Source: JAFLCA01 sp041907145 (GTDB lineage Bacteria; Bdellovibrionota_C; UBA2361; JAFLCA01). Taken from it: a stretch of DNA of 23,507 nt. Every line of letters begins with the position of its first letter. Positions within the stretch are counted from its first letter, which is position 1. Both the position numbers and the translations under genes were made by a program. The notes below the pieces were generated by a model, which worked only from the letters and a program-made list of their open reading frames with translations, was not told where the DNA came from and searched no databases. The stretch spans positions 1-23,507 of the forward strand of contig JAYRHW010000046.1 in NCBI GenBank assembly GCA_041907145.1, read 5' to 3'. Of this stretch, positions 1 to 8,505 are shown one piece after another.

Positions 1-607
1 AGCAGCGCGCGGTTGCCGTAATCGACATCTCGCTCATGTTGCGAGCCGCCGCTACAGAAGCCATCGTAATAGACTGACTCGATTGAACGACCGCTTCGCC
101 CTGAGCAAGCGACTCAATCATGAGCTTTGTCATAATTTCGGTCATGTTCTCGCCTTCGAGACGACCAGATGCGTCGACGATATTTTTGCGAGTTGCTACC
201 GCCATGAAAGGCCATGACGTAGTGGCGCTGAAGATCGAGACCAAGCCGTCAGCAGAGACATCACCAAGAGTGATCGTCTCGCTACCTGCCTCGATGCCGG
301 CATAGCTAAATCCAGCATTCGTCGACTGCATTTCATCGACCAAGGTGGTGAGAGCCTCAGCACTTGGCGTTGAACGAGCATCGATGAACACGAACATATC
401 CGACGTCGCTCGCGTCGCAGCTTGCTGAATCGCTTCAGCAAGGCTGTTGGTGCTGGACGAAATATAAGTCTGTCCGGGGGAGAGTCCCTCTGGCATTGAC
501 GCGGCGAGCACAATGACTGTGTCGCGCATCGAACGCGGAAGTGAATCAATAGCACGTGCAAGCGTTGCACGATCTGCCCCATTTTCTATTAGAATAGCGC
601 TTGCCAT
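1..607 (-). CDS. Partial GT2-like glycosyltransferase (3' end beyond window)
   Basis: This frame is open from an ATG at 605-607 to the left edge (about 202 residues) with no stop, so the C-terminus is missing. The start is supported by a GAGG ribosome site (CCTC on the + strand at 615-618) seven bases upstream. The layout resembles a GT-A fold family 2 glycosyltransferase. An N-terminal strand/helix ends in a serine-rich turn. A helix then leads into a hydrophobic strand, residues 71-76 (MFVFID), at the position of the nucleotide-sugar DxD motif. Later an ATRKN segment and an acidic helix sit where GT2 enzymes have their acceptor region. The usual DxD is DAR here, so metal binding may be lost. 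No signal peptide is seen. The family call is an inference from pattern, not a search. It could instead be a non-catalytic relative. Confidence 0.6.
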   Translation of the reverse strand, partial: MASAILIENGADRATLARAIDSLPRSMRDTVIVLAASMPEGLSPGQTYISSSTNSLAEAIQQAATRATSDMFVFIDARSTPSAEALTTLVDEMQSTNAGFSYAGIEAGSETITLGDVSADGLVSIFSATTSWPFMAVATRKNIVDASGRLEGENMTEIMTKLMIESLAQGEAVVQSSQSITMASVAAARNMSEMSITATARC

Positions 608-614
608 ATGCAAA

Positions 615-618
615 CCTC
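615..618 (-). promoter_or_regulatory. Ribosome binding site deciding the start at 607
   Basis: GAGG on the minus strand lies seven bases before the ATG at 607. This supports the partial glycosyltransferase-like frame over the overlapping minus-strand frame starting at 582, which has no such site and a composition unlike a real protein. Confidence 0.55.
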
Positions 619-632
619 GCGTCGAATTATCT

Positions 633-655
633 CCCGATCAAAAGCCAGGATCGGG
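633..655 (-). promoter_or_regulatory. Leader hairpin/inverted repeat upstream of the left-edge gene
   Basis: A perfect 7-base inverted repeat (CCCGATC at 633-639, GATCGGG at 649-655) with a 9-base loop sits in the leader of the minus-strand gene starting at 607. No T-run follows it on the minus strand, so it is more likely an operator or leader hairpin than an intrinsic terminator for the upstream tam gene. Its function is unknown. Confidence 0.35.
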
Positions 656-724
656 CCTCATTAACCTTCTATGATTTTTAAGATGCAGTTTTGGAAATTC
701 TGGGCACAAAAAGATTCAGGAAAC

Positions 725-753
725 TATATAACTACCTGAAATTACAGAGTTAA
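725..753 (-). promoter_or_regulatory. Possible sigma70-type promoter for the left-edge gene
   Basis: On the minus strand TTAACT (748-753) and TATATA (725-730) are separated by exactly 17 bases inside an AT-rich stretch. Each hexamer matches the -35/-10 consensus at four of six positions. A start near 718 would give a leader of about 110 bases that includes the hairpin at 633-655. The match is modest and such matches occur by chance in AT-rich DNA. Confidence 0.3.
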
Positions 754-826
754 ATTTTTGAAATATTTGAATACTCCGGTGTAGGGAAGGCTACGGTAGG
801 CCGCCAATTCGCGTGAGGATATCCCG

Positions 827-3800
827 CTAGAAATTAGTGCCTATATTGAAGTGGAATCGCAGAACCGCCTCGCCGTCCTTGCGGTCAAGCGGGTGCCCGA
901 TATCAAACCCGATTGGTCCGATGGGGGAGAGGAAGCGAAGCCCGACACCAGCACTATAGCGAAGAGCATAGGTAGTATCTTCGTTCCCGCGCAGAAATAC
1001 GTTTCCGGCATCCAGGAATACGTGGGTTGAGAGATTGTCCTCGAATAAATACCGCGCCTCGGTGCTACCTGATAGAAACATGTTACCACCGAGAACGCTG
1101 CCGTCAGATCCTCGCGGGCCCAGCGAGTTTTCCTTATACCCTCTCACGGAATTTCTTCCGCCAAGATAGTAGCGCTGTGTGATTGGGATTTCCTCGGTGT
1201 TTCCAAAGCTCCATGCGGAGCCTCCACGGACCCCCATAGCCAGCGAGAATCTAGTTCCAAGCAACGGAGTAATGTATGAAGCTCGGCTCGTAAGACCAGC
1301 GAAGTTCGCATCTGACAATATCGCCTCGCTGGCTAGGCGGGTCTCGAGATTAAGATTGTACCCATGCCGAGGATTGAGAGGGCTGTCGCGTCGATCGAGG
1401 CCAAAAACGGCGGAGAGGATGCTTAATTTCACGTTTCCTTCATCGAGCGGGCTAAGTATCGCCCCCGGGGAAACAGAATTAATGTCGTCCGCTAAAATGG
1501 TATGTCCGAACGACGTCGTAAATCCCTCGTCCCAGGAACGATATACATATGAGGTCAGCGAGATGCGATTAAGATCATATTCCAGGGTCGTAAGATTTAG
1601 TTTTTCGTAGCGAAGTTCCTCGGCCAAACTGAAGTCAGACGACAGCAAGTACGGGTCCGAATAGCGAAGTCCCGCCACTCCTTGACTGATGTCGTTGGCC
1701 GCAGGGTCATAGTAGATGTCACTGCGTAAACTGAGCGATCGTCCGTCGCCAAATAGCTCACGATCGGTGGCCTCGCCAAAAACATGCAAGCCAAGCTCAG
1801 AATTTGCACCGCCCCCCAATTCTAAGGTGCGTAGCGGGCGCTCAGATACTCGAATGACCAGATTTTCAACCGCGGTGTCCAAGACTCCATCGGCTGGTAG
1901 AATTTCGACGCGCGAAAACAGCCCTAGTCGCAGGAGTTTCCGTTTGCTGTCATTGATCGATTCGCTATCCCAAGCAGCTCCCTCGGCGATCTTTAAATTT
2001 CGGCCAATTATCTGCGGATCGATCCCTTCGGTGCCTTCATAGGTTATCGACCCAATGCGGGTGAGTTCGCCTGGCTGCACGTGAATAGTCATGCGCTGAG
2101 ATTCTGCATCGATATCGGACCACAACGCGGGATTTAGGTAGCCACGATCCTTAAGCGCATTGAGCAGGTCATCGATATACCGATTGGCCTTGGGGATTGA
2201 GTAAGGGGCGGGTGGTTCGCTTGGCCGGTCGAGACCAGCTGGAAAGCCCTCAATTTTCAGGATATCCGCTCGAACCTCGCCACCTTCATCGACCTTATAC
2301 ACAATATTGACGGTGCCGCCCTTCTCCTGAGGGACGACCTGGTATGTGATGTTGACATGCGGAAATCCCTGTTCGATGTAAAGGTTCTTCAGCAGAGCGA
2401 CGTTTTGCTCGATCTCCTCTGCGACTGCATAGTGCGGCAAGAATAGCCGCTCATGCTCTTGCAAACCAATCTCAGCGGAAAGCTTGTCGATTTCAGAAAG
2501 TTCGAGAGCCTTGTTTCCGACAATTGTAACTCCGGAAACTTCTGCCTTCTCGTCTTCGTTGATTTCGATTGCGTAGGTTATGCGCCCTGATCCTCCATCC
2601 TCTTCTTTGGTAGATGAAATAGTTGCAAAGAGGTATCCGGCCTCACGGTAGAGGCGCTCCATATTTTGAACTAAAATATTGATGGTGTTGTTGCCAAAGG
2701 GCTGCTTGCGAGTCAGTAGGTTAATCGTCTCGAGGAATTCCTCGGCAGAAAAGTGCGTATTGCCACGAAATGTGAAGCTCACCGGCTTGCCGGTGCGCAC
2801 GGCCAATTCAAGATCGACTCGTGGAGAGTCCGGTGCAGGAACATATCGTCCATCCACCTTTGCTGCGATATATCCTTCGGATCTCAGCGCGCGTATGAGC
2901 TTATCCCGCAGCGATTCAATGGTATCCCGCGAGGCTGCTGTTTGACTGCCAATATCGGTCAGCTTCCTGAGGTTAATGATCGAACCGATCTCATCACCGG
3001 CAAGCGTGACTGCTCTTATGAGGCGGGGCTCTCCTTCAGTGATATGGACCAGTAGATGCCGGCAAAATGTGGTACCTTGACTGCAGGTCGTCGTTACTTT
3101 GGCGCTTAGGTAGCCCTGGTCCTGATAATAATCCCGCATAGCCTCGGCAATCCTTCCCTCCTCCCCGATTGGCACGCGAGAATTCACCGTAAGACGGGCT
3201 CCCTTCATCAACTTCGAGCGTTCAATCGAATGGTTGCCCGCGAAATCAACAGTCAAAAACTCTACCTGCTTGGCGAGTACTGTCAGGGTAACGTCAACGC
3301 CGAGCGCGTTCTGCTGACGCGTGCTGACGGATTCAGCAATTCCAGCGATCTTGAGACGTGAGGTAAGGTCGTATAAAAGTTTAAGCCGAGACTCGGTACT
3401 GATGGCGCCAATTGTGCTTTCTCCTACCAGGGCGAGAGCCTCAGTGAGTTTCCGTTCGGCCACAATGGAAGGCTCGATCAGGCCAGTCTGGGCATTGTAG
3501 GTTGGTTGCAGCGATAGAGAATTGAATTTAGTCAGACCCCGCAGAAGTTTTGGTACGTTTAACAGGGAGACTTCGTCAAAAAGAGGTGTCGAATCGAGCT
3601 CGAGGTCTCGCGAGGCGGTGTTGACGAGCGTTTGCCCGCCCTGTCCGCCGCCAATCGCAAGCAAATTTAGAATTTCCCGCTCGCTTAGTCCTCGATCCGA
3701 GGAGAATGAAATTTTCGGTGCCGTTAGCGGTCCACGCGCTTCGGCTATGATAAGGATCGTATCCCCAGTATAGGAGGGGACGTAGGTTTCTCCGATAATT

Positions 3801-6520
3801 TCCAGGTATGGCTGACTGGAGTTCGATTTGAATGTCAGTGTTCCGGAAGTTATATCAAAGCGGCGGTCACGGATGCCGAACCACCCAGTGAGAGTCTCCA
3901 CTTGTCCGGTAATTTGCGGGGCATTGATATCCCCGCTGATTATGATATCCCCCTTGAACTCGGCGCCTGCCCAGTTGGTGTACATGTAGAGATTGCGGCT
4001 CGCGCTTACGCTAATACTTAGGTCCATGCGGGGAAGCGCTCGGTTTTGTGCGACTTCCGGGGAGCGGCTAAACACAACATCGCTTAGCGCCCGAATCAAA
4101 TTTGCGATATCAAGATTTTTTTGAAACTCACCGTTCTCTATTCGAATATTTCCCTCTATCGAAGGAATTCCCGAGGCCGGCTCCTTCAGCTCGAGTTCGC
4201 CTCCGAGCTGCATCGTTGTGTTCGGGAATGGATCGAGAGAAATTCCAGTAGCCGTTAGTCGCAGCGTAGACTTTTCGGGCTCCATCGGAACCCATTCGCC
4301 ACCCAGATGTATTGCTCCTCCGTTGACAATCCCATCGAGATTTTCAATCGATATGGTGCTGTTTTTGAGTTTTAAACTGCCTCGGATGTCCGTACCGCTG
4401 ATATTGGTTGATTCGATGGAGAACTCGCCGTTCTCTACCGAGGCCTCCCCAAGCAGCACTGGTGCTGTGACCGGACCCTGCAATCGCAACGAGGCTGTCA
4501 CTTTGCCACGCAAGTCATCCACGGCGGGCAAGAGAGCGACCAGACTGTTAATCTCCAAACGACCTTGAGCGTAGAGATCAAATCCCTTGAGGGCTGAAAG
4601 ATTACCCTGCAGGAGCACCGAAGAGTCCGGTCCCTTGAAGCTTGCCGGAGTTAATGCTGCATTGCCCGTATTGATCTTAATTTCGGCTGGATGTTCCAGC
4701 GCGACCGCATAGGGTGCGCATCCGAATTGGAGTCCTGCTATGGTGAAGAGGCCCGTCCCAACCCAAGGCGACGAGGGACTAAAGTCATATTCAGCATCTC
4801 CAGAGATCTCCAAACATTCGAGGCTTGGGAACAGATCCTCCGGTCGAATCCTATGCGCGTGAAGGGAGAGATGGCTCTGCTCCTGCGTCGCGAGAGGGAA
4901 TCGAAGCAGGGCTTTAATGCTCTCCCCTGTGTCCTGTACTCGAACGATTAAGTTGCCGCTCCTATAATCTGCTTCGCCCTGGAAATTGGTCTGACCCTTG
5001 ACTGCTGCCGATGCCAAGGTGAAGCGGGCTTGCGCGAGTGTGCTGCTGACTTGCAGGGGGCCATGAGCGGTTCCAGCCCCAGAGAATCGAAGGCTCTCGA
5101 GAACCTGATTTTCCGGGCCGCTGAGGCTCGGCTGGAAGAGCGCAAAATCAGAGTATTGATAGCTCATCTCCGCAAGGGTGGGTGGCGATGTCGAGAGATC
5201 CACGCGGCCCTGTCCGGAAATACTGCCCAGTGCCTCCGAAGCATGGGAGAACTCGACGTTCATCGAGTCGTCGAGCAACGTCAAGCCGACGTTCATGTCC
5301 TTAAAGGTAAAGCCATGCGAAACGAGAGCGTCCGCCTGACCATCGGCGCGCACTCGAATATGCTCATCGGTGCCGCCGAGACTGACGGTGCCCTTGAGGC
5401 CATGAAAGGTACCATCTTCGAAGCTCAAGATCTCGGCGCGGAATGCGAGCGTTCCTGCCACATCTTCATTATGCAAGGACAGGCTGCTTGTGCTGGAAAG
5501 GGTGTCCTGATCCTGTGAGGCGTTAAAGTCGGATATTTCGACACTGCTTTCTCCGCGTTGGACGCGAATTGCTAAAGTGCCATCGACGGAATCATAACTG
5601 GCTTTGGGCTGCCCAGAGGCAAGGAACTGTAACGCTGCATCTGGGGCGTTTTGAAATTGGCCATCAATATGCGGGCGGCCAAGGCTGCCACTGAGCACGC
5701 TCTTTCCCTGTAGATCGAAGCCCAGCCAGCGAGGCACGGCAAAGTCGGGCGAGCTGAGGCGGAAGTTGAGGTCCCCTTCCAAGCGATTGTCCTCGTGATT
5801 GTGCGAGAGGGCAGATCCCTCAATACTCGAATTTCCTTGAGTCAATCTTATGGCCTGAAATTGGGCCATCGCATCCGCGAGTTTAACCGTCGAAGTAAGC
5901 TTGCCAAGCCTAAAGCCAGGACCCTGAGGGTTCCTATGCGAGATGACTCTTAGAGTCTCGATAGACGGTTGCAGGATGAAATCACCATGCTCATCCTTGC
6001 TCATCTCCATCGAGACGCCCTCGCCGATCAGATCCGAGCGAGCAAAAGGTTCACGAAGTTTCGAGTTTAGGACTCGCAGCTCTTGCAGCTGGGCACGCCA
6101 CCGGTCCGGCCGCGCCCGCTCGGGCGGCAGAGGTTCGGTGAGGTGATCGATAAATTGGAATGTCGGGCTGTCGGGGCCTACGCCATCGGCAAATCCATCC
6201 CTCAAATCAATGCGTGACAAAATGATGCGGTGGTCGCGAATGTGTCGAAGGCTTGTGTAGACATCGATACGTTTGAATGAAAGGGCAGTCTTGCCGTCCT
6301 TCTCGATTCTGGGATTCGTCGCAGATACACGGAGCCGAAGGAAGGAAACCGAAACTGAGTCAACAGCAAAATGACATCCCTTGCATGACGCGCTCACCTC
6401 ATCTTCGAGCAAGCCTGTGACTTGTTCACCGATGTATTCCTTTAGCGCCAAAACTCCAAGGCCTATGGATGCTCCGATGAGCAGGCCCAGCATGGCTTTG
6501 GCGAATCCAGATTTTTTCAT
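827..6520 (-). CDS. TamB-TamA single-chain fusion (TamB/DUF490 + POTRA + Omp85 barrel)
   Basis: One uninterrupted 1897-residue frame carries both halves of a translocation and assembly module. Residues 1-30 form an N-terminal signal anchor. Residues 40-1060 are AsmA/TamB-like repetitive beta structure. It ends in a DUF490-type region (about 660-1065) that contains the typical SFSSDRGLSEREILNLLA segment at 938-955. Residues 1085-1560 hold about six POTRA-like repeats (near 1086, 1166, 1246, 1327, 1416 and 1487). Residues 1561-1897 form an Omp85 barrel with the VRGY loop-6 motif at 1792-1795, a DRRDSPLNPRHG segment at 1709-1720 and a terminal Phe. In known systems TamB is inner-membrane anchored and spans the periplasm to TamA in the outer membrane, helping barrel assembly or phospholipid transport. 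Here the two would be covalently linked. The ATG start has an in-frame TAA 12 codons upstream and no clear ribosome site. A CKGCH motif lies at residues 46-50. The domain calls are strong; POTRA borders are approximate. Confidence 0.92.
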   Translation of the reverse strand: MKKSGFAKAMLGLLIGASIGLGVLALKEYIGEQVTGLLEDEVSASCKGCHFAVDSVSVSFLRLRVSATNPRIEKDGKTALSFKRIDVYTSLRHIRDHRIILSRIDLRDGFADGVGPDSPTFQFIDHLTEPLPPERARPDRWRAQLQELRVLNSKLREPFARSDLIGEGVSMEMSKDEHGDFILQPSIETLRVISHRNPQGPGFRLGKLTSTVKLADAMAQFQAIRLTQGNSSIEGSALSHNHEDNRLEGDLNFRLSSPDFAVPRWLGFDLQGKSVLSGSLGRPHIDGQFQNAPDAALQFLASGQPKASYDSVDGTLAIRVQRGESSVEISDFNASQDQDTLSSTSSLSLHNEDVAGTLAFRAEILSFEDGTFHGLKGTVSLGGTDEHIRVRADGQADALVSHGFTFKDMNVGLTLLDDSMNVEFSHASEALGSISGQGRVDLSTSPPTLAEMSYQYSDFALFQPSLSGPENQVLESLRFSGAGTAHGPLQVSSTLAQARFTLASAAVKGQTNFQGEADYRSGNLIVRVQDTGESIKALLRFPLATQEQSHLSLHAHRIRPEDLFPSLECLEISGDAEYDFSPSSPWVGTGLFTIAGLQFGCAPYAVALEHPAEIKINTGNAALTPASFKGPDSSVLLQGNLSALKGFDLYAQGRLEINSLVALLPAVDDLRGKVTASLRLQGPVTAPVLLGEASVENGEFSIESTNISGTDIRGSLKLKNSTISIENLDGIVNGGAIHLGGEWVPMEPEKSTLRLTATGISLDPFPNTTMQLGGELELKEPASGIPSIEGNIRIENGEFQKNLDIANLIRALSDVVFSRSPEVAQNRALPRMDLSISVSASRNLYMYTNWAGAEFKGDIIISGDINAPQITGQVETLTGWFGIRDRRFDITSGTLTFKSNSSQPYLEIIGETYVPSYTGDTILIIAEARGPLTAPKISFSSDRGLSEREILNLLAIGGGQGGQTLVNTASRDLELDSTPLFDEVSLLNVPKLLRGLTKFNSLSLQPTYNAQTGLIEPSIVAERKLTEALALVGESTIGAISTESRLKLLYDLTSRLKIAGIAESVSTRQQNALGVDVTLTVLAKQVEFLTVDFAGNHSIERSKLMKGARLTVNSRVPIGEEGRIAEAMRDYYQDQGYLSAKVTTTCSQGTTFCRHLLVHITEGEPRLIRAVTLAGDEIGSIINLRKLTDIGSQTAASRDTIESLRDKLIRALRSEGYIAAKVDGRYVPAPDSPRVDLELAVRTGKPVSFTFRGNTHFSAEEFLETINLLTRKQPFGNNTINILVQNMERLYREAGYLFATISSTKEEDGGSGRITYAIEINEDEKAEVSGVTIVGNKALELSEIDKLSAEIGLQEHERLFLPHYAVAEEIEQNVALLKNLYIEQGFPHVNITYQVVPQEKGGTVNIVYKVDEGGEVRADILKIEGFPAGLDRPSEPPAPYSIPKANRYIDDLLNALKDRGYLNPALWSDIDAESQRMTIHVQPGELTRIGSITYEGTEGIDPQIIGRNLKIAEGAAWDSESINDSKRKLLRLGLFSRVEILPADGVLDTAVENLVIRVSERPLRTLELGGGANSELGLHVFGEATDRELFGDGRSLSLRSDIYYDPAANDISQGVAGLRYSDPYLLSSDFSLAEELRYEKLNLTTLEYDLNRISLTSYVYRSWDEGFTTSFGHTILADDINSVSPGAILSPLDEGNVKLSILSAVFGLDRRDSPLNPRHGYNLNLETRLASEAILSDANFAGLTSRASYITPLLGTRFSLAMGVRGGSAWSFGNTEEIPITQRYYLGGRNSVRGYKENSLGPRGSDGSVLGGNMFLSGSTEARYLFEDNLSTHVFLDAGNVFLRGNEDTTYALRYSAGVGLRFLSPIGPIGFDIGHPLDRKDGEAVLRFHFNIGTNF

Positions 6521-6860
6521 GCGGCAATAGGCAAAGACTTTTTCAAAGCGGCATTACATATCGAGGACACCCGATGGCCGAGTGATAGCGACATTCTAAA
6601 ACACAGGCTTGCAATTTCCCTGGCTGCTGGGATGCCAAGGGAATAGTCCGTTTCCGATTTTCGGCTACACGCACGTTTTACAACACCCCTTAAGAGGGCC
6701 GTGGCCATGGACTAAGGTATAGTAAGACTTAGGAAAAGAGAAATTACCCCGGATATTACCAAACAATGTTTTAAAAGCCTCTCATGTTGCATTTACCAGG
6801 GAGGTTTAGCGCGGGATTGCGGGGGACGATACTTGAAGGAGATATAGGGATCGATCGTTT
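6521..6860. other. Divergent control region, 340 bases without a convincing gene
   Basis: This region separates the minus-strand tam fusion from the plus-strand pseudo-ATPase operon and should hold promoters for both. It contains an imperfect hairpin at 6616-6643 (TTCCCTGG and CCAAGGGAA, one bulged base). AT-rich stretches lie at 6710-6780. I found no pair of well-spaced -35/-10 hexamers. A 63-codon minus-strand frame (6517-6708) overlaps the tam start by four bases but does not look like a real protein. Confidence 0.5.
6846..6850 (+). promoter_or_regulatory. Ribosome binding site for the pseudo-ATPase gene
   Basis: AGGGA lies ten bases before the ATG at 6861. A stronger AAGGAG at 6836-6841 is 19 bases from the ATG, which is too far for normal initiation, and there is no ATG, GTG or TTG in frame between them. 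The start at 6861 is therefore kept with the weaker site. Confidence 0.45.
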
Positions 6861-8498
6861 ATGAGCAATTCTTCTGACTCCCCGGATAGCGACGCCGCTG
6901 CTTCCGATAGTAGTCCGCTGACTCAGGCTATCGAGGAACACGGCCGTCTCTCTCGATTTTTTTCAAAGCTTCTCGGCGAAGCATTTTATCTCGAGTCCGA
7001 CGAAATCTCCTTCCTAACAAGCGCCGAGACCGTTGCTGTCTCCATGCGTAGAGCCAAAGAAGAGCTCAAGACGATTAACATCCGAGCTTCCTGGTTTTTG
7101 CCATTGTGTCACTGGCTTGCGCAACGTGTAAATGTGCTTGTCGACGAGTACCCGAGTAAGTCATGGGTCGTTGACCCAGCACAGGGCGAATTGGATTGTG
7201 AGGTTGCGACGCGATTTGGAAGTGAAGTGGCGGTATTTCATGCCAGAGCAAAGCAGGGCATGGCAAACCGAAGTACATTGTTGCTCTCGAACTTACGGCG
7301 ATCGCCGCTTGCTGGGTATACTGAACGGCTGGGAATGTCGGGCAGTTCGGGAATGGTATTTGAGCAGCTTCTTTCGCACGACCATGGATTATTGGTTGTG
7401 GCCGCGCCTGACTCAGAGCAGGTAGCCAAGAATCTGGCATGCATGCTCACACTTACAGGTTTCGCTTTCGCTGGTGATGTCTCTGACCCGGGTCTTCGAG
7501 CCGATCTCGCCAGATATTCACAGTCGGAGATACTCTTACTCTCCACCAAGGCCGAGGATGCTACCGATGCGATCATGAAACTTAGGGAGTTCGGCATCGA
7601 TTTGCAAAAGACGTCCGTGAGCGGAGCAATCTGTCAGTCGATCGTGCGCCGTACCTGTGCGGCCTGCTCCCGCAAGGCTCCTGTCGACAGGGCTCTGAGT
7701 GAACGAGTGCCTGCGGCGCTGCGGCCTGCGAGTTGGGATTCCTATGTTGTGGGACGGGGATGCGAGCGCTGCGGTCAGCATGGGCAGCACGGGGTTATCG
7801 GGATCCAGAGTTTGCTGAACGTCAACCTGGAATTAGCGGAGTTAATCAAAGCTGGCTGTGACCAGGCCAGCCTTCTCAAGGCTGCCTATCCCTTGGGCAC
7901 TCGTTCTCTAATGGAAGATGGCCTGGTCAAAGTCGGATCGGGGCAGGTAACTTTGCAAGCGCTGTTCAATGCCGTACATGGTGTTGCAACTGTTTACACC
8001 GATTTATGGAATTTGCTGCAGCAATCGCGCAGCGGAGCGCTCAACCGTCCCGAGGCGGGTGCAAGCAACGAGGCGGATGAGCCGCTCTTCGGTAAATCCC
8101 CGCGCAAGCCTTCGGGAAAGCCCCTCGTGCTGGTCGTAGAGGACGATGCCGATCAACGATCGATCTTGGACATGGTATTCCGTGCTTCGAATTACGAGGT
8201 CATGAGCGCGGAGAATGGCAAGCAGGCGTTGGCACTGCTGACATCGACCATACCCGACCTGATCATTAGTGACCTAATGATGCCCGAAATGGATGGAGCG
8301 GAGCTCGTCACAGCCATTCGTGGGAACAAGCGATTGAGCAACATTCCGATTCTCATTCTAACAGTGGTCTCCGATGGGGATAAGGAATACTCCCTGTTGG
8401 ATTTAGGAGCGGATGACTATGTCGAAAAGACGGTGCAGCGGAAGATATTGCTAAAACGAGCGGAAAGGTTGTTGAAGCGCGGTTCTCCTCCAATTTAA
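6861..8498 (+). CDS. PilB/GspE-like pseudo-ATPase fused to a response-regulator receiver domain
   Basis: This is a 545-residue two-part protein. Residues 60-375 follow the secretion/pilus ATPase (GspE/PilB) order: a strand region at 55-130, an LGMS helix leading to GLLVV at 176-180, then LLLST at 225-229 and a REFGID...AICQSIVRRTC segment. Next come a tetracysteine zinc motif (C266, C269, C301, C304) and the C-terminal LMEDGLVKVGSGQVTLQALF. The catalytic parts are gone. The Walker A position reads APDSEQVA (182-189) with Val where Lys should be. About 45 residues are missing between it and the LLLST strand, removing the Asp box and Walker B, and the His box is absent. Residues 421-541 are an apparently functional receiver: acidic E427/D428/D429, phosphoacceptor D471, T501 and K523. 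No signal peptide is seen. It probably acts as a phosphorylation-controlled binding partner, perhaps of a real PilB-type hexamer or pilus machine. The SGNH gene follows after seven bases. Confidence 0.85.
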   Translation: MSNSSDSPDSDAAASDSSPLTQAIEEHGRLSRFFSKLLGEAFYLESDEISFLTSAETVAVSMRRAKEELKTINIRASWFLPLCHWLAQRVNVLVDEYPSKSWVVDPAQGELDCEVATRFGSEVAVFHARAKQGMANRSTLLLSNLRRSPLAGYTERLGMSGSSGMVFEQLLSHDHGLLVVAAPDSEQVAKNLACMLTLTGFAFAGDVSDPGLRADLARYSQSEILLLSTKAEDATDAIMKLREFGIDLQKTSVSGAICQSIVRRTCAACSRKAPVDRALSERVPAALRPASWDSYVVGRGCERCGQHGQHGVIGIQSLLNVNLELAELIKAGCDQASLLKAAYPLGTRSLMEDGLVKVGSGQVTLQALFNAVHGVATVYTDLWNLLQQSRSGALNRPEAGASNEADEPLFGKSPRKPSGKPLVLVVEDDADQRSILDMVFRASNYEVMSAENGKQALALLTSTIPDLIISDLMMPEMDGAELVTAIRGNKRLSNIPILILTVVSDGDKEYSLLDLGADDYVEKTVQRKILLKRAERLLKRGSPPI

Positions 8499-8505
8499 TT
8501 CTCCC

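Noticed and set aside
196..582. 128-codon minus-strand frame
   Set aside because: Arg/Ser/Cys-rich shadow of the real minus-strand frame that starts at 607.
5030..5518. 162-codon plus-strand frame
   Set aside because: Lies antisense inside the tam fusion with no recognisable motif; the minus-strand frame has clear domains.
6517..6708. 63-codon minus-strand frame upstream of the tam fusion
   Set aside because: Protein composition is unlike neighbouring genes, there is no ribosome site, and it lies in a region expected to hold promoters. Kept only as a possible coupling frame in the findings.
6677..6723. TTTACA and TATAGT as a promoter for the 6861 gene
   Set aside because: Spacing of 35 bases is far too long for sigma70.
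7075..7440. 121-codon minus-strand frame
   Set aside because: Antisense shadow of the pseudo-ATPase gene.
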